64,000 bases of DNA from Porogramme epimiltina (taxonomy: Eukaryota > Basidiomycota > Agaricomycetes > Polyporales > Polyporaceae): positions 62,001 to 126,000 of the forward strand of contig FTLJ01000428.1 of NCBI GenBank assembly GCA_900155495.1. Direction: 5' to 3'. The number at the start of each line of letters is the position of its first letter. The stretch's first letter is position 1. The notes below the pieces were generated by a model. It had not been told where the DNA came from, made no database searches, and was given only the letters and a program-made list of their open reading frames with translations. Positions 12,577 through 22,373 of this stretch are shown here, piece by piece. The position numbers were made by a program, and so were the translations under genes.

Positions 12577-15500
12577 ATGACGGACGAAATCACGCCTCAG
12601 ACGCAGCAGACGCTGCCCAAGAAGGACGACAGGAAGCAGTTGCCCTCTAACGGCGCTGCACAACAAGGAGGCAATAAGCAGGGCCCCAAGAAAGGCGGCC
12701 CCGCTGGCCGCACCGCGTCGGTCAGCGCAGGTGCGGGTAACCCTCGCCCCTCCTCGCGCTCCAGCAACCGCTCTACTAGCCGCAAGGGTCCCAACCAGGG
12801 CGCCGCGGACTCTGGCTCCGAGTCTGCCAACGCAAAGAAGAACGGCGAGGGCCGCCAGCGCGGCAAGTCGCAGTCCGGAGGTCAGCGCGGCGGTCACCGC
12901 AAGGGTGGGCAGTCGACCTCGCAGGCTCCTGGCGGTCGTCCTGCCGGCGCGAACGGTGGAAACAGGCAGCGCCAGCCCTCAGGCTCCCCCGGCCCGCAGG
13001 CCGTGACGAGCGAGAGCAGCGATGCACTGTCGTCGCTCCAGCGCATGATCGCGGACCTCAAGACGACCTCCCCGCCGACCCAGCAGCAGGCTCCAATGCA
13101 GTCCGCGACCCTCGCTGCGAGCTCCAACCTCCCCGCGAACGCGCCCGTCTTCCAACCCGGTGCTGCGGCCTTCCCCGGCTCTAACATCCAAGAACAGCCG
13201 CCCCGGCACCGCAAGGCGGCGTCGCTCGGTGCGCAGTCGCTCGGGCCCTCTATGGGCTACTCGCCGAACCTCGGGTCGATGATGGAGGATGTGGAGGACA
13301 GCCAGGGCGGCCCAATCGTTGAAGAGGGGGAAATCCCAGAAAACGCGTACCAAGGCCATCCTCGCCGCTCACTGTCGCAGAATTTCACTGCACCCCGTTT
13401 CCAGGCCCTCGCTGCGCAGCAACAGCAAGAGCAAGCCGACGTCCTCGGTCCCTCTGGCCGCCCTCAGCTTGCGCCTGGTTTCATGTTCGGTGCTCGCAGG
13501 CGTCCCAGCCAGAACCTCTCCATGGGCCCCCCGATCAATGAAGACGACAACGACTTCCGCTTCCCTCAGCAGTCGCAGGCCACCGCCTACGAGAGTCTTG
13601 AGACCCAAAGGAAGCCTGAGGAGCGCGGTGGAGATATCTCTGGCATTATGGCCGAGCAGGTGAGCATTACATGTGTGTCGTCGCCCTTATATATGCCTAT
13701 ACCCCCTGCAGATTGCCATCCAAAATCAGATTGAGGCTCTGCAGCAACAGCAGCAAGCTCTCTACCAGCAGCAACTCGCATCGAACCAAGTGCTCTCCTT
13801 CCAGACCCCTGGCCTCGCTCCGGGCCGCAACGTACACCGTCGTGTCCACAGCACCGTCCCCATGAGCATGGGCATCAACGCTTTCGGCGGACAGCAGAGC
13901 GCCATGGGCCAGTTTGGCAACATCGGCAGTCTGGGAATGGGCCTTGACGGACAGCCGTCGTCGGTCCCCCGTGGACATGGCAGGCGTCACAGCGTCAACG
14001 TCTTGAACAAGTCTGGCGGCCAGCCCGGGCTCGCTTCCCTCGGCTTCTCCCACAGCGCAGACGGGTTCGATGACGGGTTTATCGCTCCTGCTGGTCTCGG
14101 TGGTGCCGGCCACTCTCGTTCCGACTCGAGCTGGCGTATTAGTAAGTCTCTCCTGTGACGTCGCTATGAGCGATGCTAACATTGCCGCAGACGGCGGCGT
14201 CGGCGCTCTCCAGGGTGGCAATTTCGCTGCCGACCTCGCACAGGCTCAGGCTCAGCTTCAGAGCCTGCAGCAGTTCCGTGCTGCGGCGGGCGGTCACCAC
14301 CAGAAGATGGCGTCTTTCAGCTTCCCGAACATGTTGCCCAATATGATGGCCGCAAACATGATGGGCCTCGGACTAGGTGGAATCAACCTCCTCCAGCAAC
14401 AACAGCAGCAATTCCAGTCGCAGCTCCAGCAGCAGTCTAACCAACCCCAGCGCAAGTCGCTGTTCGCTCCTTATCTCCCTCAGGCATCCCTCCCCCCGCT
14501 TCTTGCGGCTGGGAAGCTTGTTGTAGGTATTCTACGAGTCAACAAACGTAATCGGTCGGATGCGTACGTCGCCACGGAGGTCCTTGACGCCGACATCTAT
14601 ATTTGCGGCTCCAAGGACCGTAACCGTGCTCTGGAAGGCGATATCGTAGCAGTTGAACTGCTTGACGTCGACGAGGTATGGGGAACTAAGAAGGAGAAGG
14701 AGGAGAAGAAGCGCAAGAAGGAAGAGAACTCGGCCTACGACCTTAAGGGTGCTGCTGGGCGCAAGAACGATAAGAAGAAGGATGATGTCGAGGTCGAGGG
14801 GCAGGGTCTGATGCTGTTCGAGGATGAAGAGTGCGTGTTTTCTGTTGCTGGAAGTTTACGTCGTCTGACATCTTTCATAGGGTGACCGACGAAGTGAAGC
14901 CTCAGTTCGCAGGCCATGTCGTGGCGGTCGTCGAGCGCATGCCCGGACAGCTGTTCTCCGGAACGCTCGGCTTGCTCCGTCCGTCCTCTGCGGCTACGAA
15001 GGAGAAGCAGGAAGCAGAGCGTCGCGAGAGGGAGGGTGACAAGGGTGATGAACCCCGTCGCCCTATCGAGCGGCCCAAGATTGTGTGGTTCAAGCCAACC
15101 GACAAGCGTGTCCCCCTCATTGCTATTCCCACCGAGCAGGCGCCGGTCGACTTCGTCCAGAACTCCGAGGCGTACGCCAACAAGTTGTTCGTTGCTTGCA
15201 TTAAGCGCCACGTATGTGCTTTCGACGATCGCCTTCCTGTGCACATGACTTATATGCTTCGATAGCCTATTTCTTCCCTCCACCCATTCGGCACCCTCGT
15301 CGAGGAGCTCGGACCGATCGGCGACATCGAGGTCGAGACGAGTGCTCTTCTGAAGGATTGCAACTTCCCTACCGAAGAGTTCAGCGACAATGTGATGAAG
15401 TGCCTACCCCCCACGCCTTGGAGGTGAGTTCGACCACACCGGCAGCGTGATCTCACCTGAAACTTCTCACACAGCGTTCCCGAGCGCGAGCTCGATACTC

Positions 15501-17564
15501 GCAAGGATCTCCGCGGCGAGCGTGTCTTTACGATCGACCCCGAGGACGCGAAGGATCTCGATGATGCACTCTCCATCAAGGCCAACGACGACGGCACTTA
15601 CGATGTTGGCGTGCACATTGCCGATGTCTCGTACTTTGTCAAGCCCAACACTGCCCTTGACCGCGATGCTAGGAAGCGCGCGACAAGCGTGTACCTTGTG
15701 CAGCGCGCCGTTCCCATGCTGCCCCCTACGCTCAGCGAGCAAGTCTGCAGTCTGCTGCCGGGTCACGAACGCCTCGCGTTCTCCGTCATCTTCACGATGT
15801 CGAAGGATGCGAAGATTGTGAAGAAGTGGTTCGGTAGGACCATCATCAAGTGAGTCGCACTCGGAATTCGGTGCAATGAACCGCGATGATATTGAGGCCT
15901 GTTTGATCAGGTCGGCAACGAAACTTTCCTATGCGAATGCTCAGGCAGTGATTGAGGGGAAGACGCTCGGCGACGTCCCTGTTATCCCCGAGCACGACGC
16001 AGCCGCTATCGCACACGATGTCAAGGTGTTGGACGATCTCGCCAAGCAACTCCGTGCCCGTCGCTTCCAGGCAGGGTGTGTCAAGACCAACTCACTTCGC
16101 ATCTCCTTCAAGTTGGATGATAGCGGCATGCCCGTTGACTGCGGCCAGTATGATAGGCTCGAGGCGAACAACTTGGTTGAAGAGGTTCGCAGAAGCTCGT
16201 CTTACCCTAGAAGTGTGAACTGATGATTTTCCGCAGTTTATGCTCATGACAAACATCGCGGTGGCACAGCAAGTTGCCGTTCACTTCTCTGAGCAAGCTA
16301 TGCTTCGGCGCCACGACACACCCATTGAACGTCGCATTGTGAGTACCTCTGACGAAAATGTTGAACCATCGCTAAGAAGTTCTTCCACAGAATGCTTTCG
16401 TTGACCGTGCGGCACGCCTTGGATACTCCATTGACACGTCGTCAGTTGCCGCTTTGATGAAGTCGTTGGAGGTCATCGAGGACCCCACTGCCAAGATAAT
16501 CCTTGAGCTTCTTCTCCAGAAGGCATCACCCCGCGCGAAGTACTTCTGCGCTGGCATGCTCGACATCGCCAAGTATGGTCATTACGCTCTCAACGTCCCG
16601 CTTTACTCGCACTTCACTTCTCCTATTCGTCGCTACGCCGACATCATCGTCCACCGCCAACTCGACGCCATTCTCCAGGGTGGCAACGAGCCCAAGTTCA
16701 GCATGGACCGTGATGCTGTCGCCAAGGTCGCGCAGCAATGCAACATGTGAGTATGAAAGTAGTATACTGGGGAGCAGTAAACTGATTCATATCACAGTAA
16801 GCGCGATTCGGCTAAGCTCGCTCAGGAGCAGTCTGCGCACTTGTATCTTTGCGTCTTGATCTCGGACCTCACGCAGCGCTACGGCCCTGTCGTCCGGCAG
16901 GCCAAGGTCATCGGCGTCTTGGATGCTGCCTTTGATGTACTTGTGCCTGAATTCGGTATCGAGAAGCGTGTCCACGTCGACCAAATGCCCATCGAGGTTT
17001 GTCTTTGCACATTCTTATCTTCACATCCACTCACGGTCCGGTCACTTAGAACCACGTTTACGACGAGCACAAGCACGCCCTCCAGATCTACTGGTCGACT
17101 CGCGATGTCATCACCTGGCTCGCTGAGAACAGCGACGACGAGCATCTCAAGAAGGTTAAGCAGAATGCGGAGCAGCACGCGCTCAAAATGGAGGTCGCCT
17201 CCCGCTCTGTTCACGATGAGAGTGCGCTGTTCGACGAAGACGACAACGAAGAGGACGAGATCGTGCTCGGCCGGTCCAACGCAGAGCCCGAGGTCGCGGA
17301 GACCTCCAAGCAGCGTCTCCTGTCTAAGCAGAAGCTCCCTCCCCAGTTCGAGGGCCTCAAGACTCTCCCCTCGGGCCACAAGATCCAGGAGATCCGCGAG
17401 CTCATGACTGTCCCGGTACGCACTGATCTCGATTATATTTCTCCGGGCATTGAACTAACCTCTATTTACAGGTCATCGTCACCGCGGACCTCACTAAGAG
17501 CCCTCCTGTTATCAAAGTCTATAGTGTCAACCCTTATGCTGACGAGAGGGTGTATGCCGCTTGA
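12577..17564 (+). CDS. SSD1: SSD1/Dis3L2-family RNB-domain RNA-binding protein
   Basis: Twelve exons: 12577..13659, 13712..14141, 14191..14830, 14881..15211, 15266..15423, 15475..15849, 15911..16184, 16237..16338, 16391..16746, 16798..16996, 17050..17415, 17472..17564 (1468 aa). A long disordered Gln/Asn/Ser/Gly-rich N-terminus with polyQ runs is followed by cold-shock domains ([39 protein letters not shown]) split by a Lys/Glu insert, then the RNB domain ([48 protein letters not shown]) and a C-terminal S1-like part. Ascomycete Ssd1 is a translational repressor of wall mRNAs and lacks nuclease residues. Here the acidic set Asp902, 908, 910, 911 (in [14 protein letters not shown]) is present, so activity may be kept. 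The gene is convergent with the Rpr2-like gene. Confidence 0.93.
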
Positions 17565-18406
17565 ACACTTGGTCTCTTGCTTCCTTAATGCTCAAAGCTC
17601 CATGGTCTCTGGAGGTTCTTGTACGATAGTTGCCGGCATGGTCGATGCGGTTCTCTTCCCCTTCCTCCCCCCGAATGTGTTTGTATGCACTTTGTATTCA
17701 ACAACGCCCCCTGCTTCGCGATCGTCGTTCTGTTTCGTAGCTCTCCTTCCACAGTCCGCTACTCCCACAACGGATCGTCTCTCACCCATCCCACCCACCC
17801 CACCCCTCTTGTCTTCTTTCATGCCTGGCACGGATTGGAGGTTGTGCTTGTAGCCTGGGGAGTGTTTTGCTCGTGGATCGTTCGAAATGCGTATGACATT
17901 GCCTTGTCACATCCTGTCGTGTGAACGCTCTCATTATCGCCAACCTGCTGCGCCTGGATGACGGCACCGAAATGAACCGCCTCGCTCACTGCACGAGTAC
18001 CATATCTGTTCTATGATTGCGTTCTGCGAGATGCTCGTTGCACTGCGATGGTCTTCTATGCCACTCCCAAGATGCGAGGCACGTCCACCTGTTTCCATCT
18101 CGCTCCCCTGCTAGTTTATGAAACATAGTCGGTCGACACGGTACACTACGGAGCTTGTATATTGGAGGCCTATTTTCCAGCGTTGGCCTTTATGATGCGG
18201 TAAAGCGATCACCTGTGCTCTACACATGATATGTGTGTACGAAGAGCACACCTACCAAATCACCGTCAGCGTTCCGTACGGCCCCTGGATAAAGATGCAA
18301 ACACGCACCGGTGTTCCCGGCGCACTACAAGCATCGGATGGATGGCATGGGGGCCGAGACCTAACAGCAGATCGGAGCACACGAGGGGCAGCCGCACAGT
18401 ACGGTA
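17565..18406. other. Convergent 3' spacer
   Basis: About 840 bases between the SSD1 stop and the stop of the minus-strand Rpr2/Snm1-type gene. I see only low-information sequence; no third gene or RNA gene could be supported. Confidence 0.4.
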
Positions 18407-19297
18407 TCACAGACCCTGCAAGAAGGCGGACAGGCCCTGGCCTTGACTTCCGTCGCGCTTCTCCTGCTCCTGCCGCTCGCGGTTCCGCGCGAGCATGTTC
18501 TGCAGCCCGGCCTTCTTCTTCGGACGCGCCTTGCCGCGCGCCTCGTCGCGGCCGTTAGGTGCGAGGGGCGGGCCCGCCTTGGCGGACGACGATGGCGGCG
18601 GGGGCGGCGGCGCTGCGGCTGCGGCGCTAGGCCGAGGCGCGGGTCCTCGCAGGGCCGCGATCGGGGGTGGACATAGAGGAGCGACGGGCGGTGGCGCCGC
18701 GGCGGCGGGGGGAGCGGGGTCTCGCGCGGGGCTCACATGCGAGGAAGCGGAAGGCGAGCCTGCAGCCGCCGCCGCCGCACGGGAAGCGCGAGGCGGACGG
18801 GCGATCGCCGAACCCGCTGCTGCTGCTGCTGCTGCAGGTGCTGCTGTTGCTGCTGGTCCGGGACTTGCGGCAGGGGCAGGGCGCGTGCTCGCGGTGCGCT
18901 GCCGCGCGCGGTCGCGAGGCCTCGGAAGGGCGGGCGCCGCGCCCGTCGTCGCGCGGGGCGGGAGCGGTACGTCCTCAGTGTGGCCGCAGCGCGTGCACGA
19001 TCGGCGCAGGACGCGTGCAGACGCGGGGGCGGGGGCGCCTGCGGTTCTGCCTCCGTGTTTGCGCTTGCATTTTTCGCGGGCGGAGCGCACGGAGAGGGCG
19101 GCGTGTGCGGCGAGGAGGCGGCCGCAGACGGGACAGTGGGTGTTGGCGAGGGCGGCGCCGTGGGCGCCGAGGCGGATCGCGCGGGTAGCGTGGAGAGCAG
19201 CGAGTGCAGGGGAAATGGGGGCGAGAAGGAAGGGGAGCGCGAGCTGGAAGTCTGCGGCGGGGGCGTTGGCGGGGGCATTGGCCAGGGCTGGCTGCAT
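18407..19297 (-). CDS. RNase P/MRP Rpr2/Rpp21/Snm1-type subunit
   Basis: Single exon, 296 aa, start at 19297. The N-terminal third holds the Rpr2/Rpp21/SNM1 domain: a helical part (ALPFLLAPISPALAALHATR) followed by a zinc site made by Cys55-x2-Cys58 and Cys101-x2-Cys104 (THCPVCG, SCTRCGHTEDVPLP). Proteins of this family bind RNase P or RNase MRP RNA in the nucleus and nucleolus and take part in tRNA or rRNA processing. The rest is Ala/Pro low-complexity sequence with several Ala runs, one coded by the (GCT)n tract near 18816, ending in the basic tail KKKAGLQNMLARNRERQEQ and LSAFLQGL. Which of the two enzymes it serves cannot be decided. Very long open frames on the opposite strand are GC-driven shadows. 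It is divergent from the BTB-like gene. Confidence 0.78.
   Translation of the reverse strand: MQPALANAPANAPAADFQLALPFLLAPISPALAALHATRAIRLGAHGAALANTHCPVCGRLLAAHAALSVRSAREKCKRKHGGRTAGAPAPASARVLRRSCTRCGHTEDVPLPPRATTGAAPALPRPRDRARQRTASTRPAPAASPGPAATAAPAAAAAAAGSAIARPPRASRAAAAAAGSPSASSHVSPARDPAPPAAAAPPPVAPLCPPPIAALRGPAPRPSAAAAAPPPPPPSSSAKAGPPLAPNGRDEARGKARPKKKAGLQNMLARNRERQEQEKRDGSQGQGLSAFLQGL
18816..18850. repeat. CTG/CAG trinucleotide tract
   Basis: An interrupted run of CTG units at about 18816..18850 lies inside the Rpr2/Snm1-type gene and codes for an Ala-rich stretch on the minus strand. It is likely to vary in length between strains. Confidence 0.7.
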
Positions 19298-19574
19298 CGC
19301 GAAGGGTGGAGGGATGCGGGCGCCTGTGTGTGGCTGCGGACACAATAGGGGTGGATATCCGGATCGGGAAGGGCGACTCGCGTGTGGGGCGCATTGTTCT
19401 CGGCCGCGGGCGTGTTTGCGGCGGGTCGAGCCTGTTGCCGTCAATTGTTCTGCCAGCTTCTTGCCCCCGCTCTCAAATGCCCTTTGCCATGGATCCGACC
19501 GCACAAATCTCCCCCTCTCTCTGCTTCGCTCCTCCCATCCGCTGTCGCGCTTTGCGCCCGCCGCGACCCCAGCC

Positions 19575-21270
19575 ATGAACTCCACGCGCCCCACCCACCA
19601 CCGCCAGACCTCCTCCGTCTCCACCGTCTCGATCTCCAGGCCGCTCCCCGCTGGCCAGGTCCACACCATTGTCTCGCCCCCGACCAGCCCGGCGCAGAAG
19701 ACAAAGGCCCGCCGCCCCTCCGTCTCCAGCCCCATGACATGGCTCGCCCGCGCGTCCTCGTCCGCCTCGATACAGTCCGCGCCCTACGCGCCCTCCCGCC
19801 CCGTCCGCATCTCCGAGCCGCGCTTCGCAAACCCCGTCGAGGCCCTCACGCACCCCCGCAGTGGCGTCCTTGGCCAGGGCGCGACCGTCGTGCGCACCCC
19901 GCAAGAGGCCCTCGCTGGTCCGAGGGCATCCGCCTCCTCCCCTGATCTGCACTCGCGCGTCCGGAGCCCGTCTCCCGCGCACTCTGCTATTCTCGAGTTT
20001 GCGGAGGACGACGAGGGCGCCGTGTCACGGCCAGCAAGCCCTCCTCTCCCGCCTATCCCCGATGATGTTTCAGATTTTGTGGAGCAACACGAAGACCCGG
20101 AGGATCTAGAGACGGCCGAGGACGACCAACTGGGTCCGCTTCCCGTCACAATACACCATCCGCCGCCCACGAGGCCACCTCCCTCGCTGCCCTCCATCCC
20201 GGATTTCCATTCTGAAATGCGATCCGACATTGGTGTCGTCCGTTCCGAGTCTCCATTCCGCCGGAATAAGTCTCCTCTGGATTACTTCCCGCCGGTTCCC
20301 CCTCTGCCCTCCAGCGTGCTTCCCCCTTCGCCCCAATCTCCGTTCAATGCAATCCTGGTGTCCCCGGTCCCGAACAGCTCCCTGGACCCAGCGAGGATCA
20401 TCGTATCATTGGAGACAAGCACGACTACGCAGAGGACGACCATGTCGACCCTCATTTCCCGGTCGTCCCACCTGGCATCATACCTTATAGGATTGTTCCC
20501 GTCAACAGAGTCCGACACGCAATCTGTATATTCCACCACGAGCGAGGTCGAGAGTTCCTTCAATTCCATATTCAATCACCATCTCGCTTCCTCCGGCGTT
20601 CTCACCCATGCATCAACCAACCTGCACATCTTCCTCGACCGGCCGAGCGCACCGTGAGTTCATTCATGCCCCGTTCATCGTTCTACCAAGGTTTACTAAC
20701 CGGCACGCACCCAGATACGCGCACATCCTCTCGTACCTCCGATCGCCAGAGTCAAAACCGGGCGCGCCCGCGTGCCTCCCGCACGGCGCACGGCTGAACG
20801 GCTCCTGCGTCCGCATGGAGGCGCTCCTCGAGCTCCGGGACGAGGCGAACTACCTCGGCCTCAAGGAGCTCGAGAAGCTCTGTGTCGACGAGCTGCGGCA
20901 CCAGCCCGCGAGCCCCGCGAGCAGCCTCAGGGGCCTGCACCTCCGCGCGCTCAGCAACGAGAGCGACCGGAGCCTGCACACGCTCCGCGAGCAGTCCGAG
21001 CCGTCCGCGTCCGCCTCTGCGTCCTCGCCGTCGCTCGTCGAGGTGCGGGCGGCGCAGCGCAAGTCGGACGACTCGGGCTTCGCGAGCGCGGACGCCGGCG
21101 GGGCCGGCGCCGGGTTCAGGAAGAGCGGCGGGAGCTCCGAGTCGTCGGACGCCGGCACGGCGTGGCCGTCGCCCCCCGGCCTGAAAGAGCGCATCGCGCT
21201 CCGGGAGGGGAGTCCGAAGAAGAACATGTTCGCAACGATGAAGGCGCGCCCGACGGGGGCATGGATCTGA
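19575..21270 (+). CDS. BTB/POZ-like domain protein with disordered flanks
   Basis: Two exons, 19575..20653 and 20715..21270 (544 aa). The first half is Ser/Pro-rich and disordered. From about residue 272 to 425 the pattern ARIIVSLETSTTTQRTTMSTLISRSSHLASYLIGLF, then LHIFLDRPSAPYAHILSYLRS and LLELRDEANYLGLKELEKLC, resembles a KCTD/T1-type BTB fold: a starting beta strand, a helix, a 'YAHILSYLR' strand-turn and a final 'EANYLGL' helix. The C-terminus is again Ser/Gly/Ala-rich. BTB domains mediate oligomerisation and often recruit cullin-3, but nothing here shows a specific partner. The start is the first ATG after the divergent Rpr2-like gene, 277 bases away. The second half has extreme GC3. Confidence 0.7.
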
Positions 21271-21723
21271 TGAACGGCGAGGCTTCTTTGGTTGGATCTG
21301 GAGTTCCTTGATTATTATTCCCTGCGTCTGAGTATATCCCCCACTCCGTCTCTGCCCCGTCATGACCCTATCACACTCATTCTCACCGCCTCCTACATAT
21401 GGACAACCCACAATCATTATTTCTGTAGCTGCATCATCTTCTGACCTTCCTTACTCGTATGCGTCTCTGCCTAGTCGACCTACTTGTAATCATCATGTAT
21501 TGCCTGTGTAGCATAGCATACACAGCCTCTGAATAGACAAAGGTTTAAAAGCCAAAGCCAGCAAAGTGGAGAGCAACAGGCTCAAAAGATGCTTGATACC
21601 GTTGCCCGCGACGCAACAAAACCGATATTGTATGGGGAGCGGCGCAGCCATACAAGGCAGCCCAAGCGTGGACACGGCTGAATCTAGCTCCATTGTTCGA
21701 TCGTTGTTCCATATACAACGCCA
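21271..21723. other. Convergent 3' spacer
   Basis: About 450 AT-richer bases between two stop codons on opposite strands. Nothing recognisable. Confidence 0.4.
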
Positions 21724-22179
21724 TTATGGTTTGGGCGCCCAAAGGTCATACAGCTCCCTGTCTGCCGAGTCGAAGCAGGTGAACAAGGCGGGGTCCGCGC
21801 GGATTGTCACCCTCCGCCCCGGGGTGGCTTGCGCAGAGCTGGGCGTGGAGCTGAGGTGGCGGTACAGGGAGCGCGAAGGCTCCACGATGCGCGAGCCGTT
21901 GGACATGGTCGAGGACGTGGGCGACGAGTCGCCTGTGTTGCCATTGCCGTTCTACGAGACCCCGTTAGTTTGCGCGACGTGTCCCGTAAAGCTCTTCTGG
22001 ACGACGTACCTCGCCGAGGCGCGGCGTCATGCCGCGGGCTCGAAGTCCAGAATCGGGTGTCACAGGATCCCTGGCTGCTATGAGATGGCTATTAGTGCCC
22101 ATTCTTCTAGGAGGGGATTCTCAGGCGGCAACTCACTGGAGATATTTATCGGAGGTGTCATAAAGCGCGAGCTCGACAT
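21724..22179 (-). CDS. Small conserved-looking protein of unknown function (112 aa)
   Basis: Three exons on the minus strand: 22137..22179, 22010..22077, 21724..21951. The two introns (22078..22136 and 21952..22009) have gtgagt/catag and gtacgt/cgtag ends, with ctaat and ctaac branch sites, so the model is well supported although short. The protein starts MSSSRFMTPPINIS, has a Ser/Thr/Asn-rich middle and ends with the most structured-looking block, RRVTIRADPALFTCFDSADR followed by ELYDLWAPKP at the very C-terminus. I do not recognise the family. It is compact, basic-to-neutral, without signal peptide or membrane segment. It shares a 194-bp divergent promoter with VID27. A plus-strand open frame at 21566..22207 covers the same DNA but has no splice or codon support. 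Confidence 0.65.
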
Positions 22180-22373
22180 TTCGCTCGTCGGCGTCCTGAG
22201 CTGTTAGCTGGCGAGAGCACCGCTCTTAGGCTTGCAACTGTTCGCGCGTCGCTGAGTCTCGCGCTCCGTGACCGACGCGCTGCCCAAAGTCACACCGCGA
22301 TGGTCACGCCCCACTCGAGCGGCGCGGAGCATCCGGCGCCGCGATAATTGCTCCTTCTCCGCACTCCCCCACC

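Noticed and set aside
18495..20657. 720-codon open frame on the plus strand across the Rpr2-like gene into the BTB-like gene
   Set aside because: Its first 360 codons are the antisense of the Rpr2/Snm1 zinc domain, are Ala/Arg/Gly-rich and match nothing. Only the part from the ATG at 19575 is real coding sequence.
21566..22207. 213-codon plus-strand frame
   Set aside because: The opposite strand has a three-exon gene with good splice signals and a structured C-terminus; this frame is its shadow.
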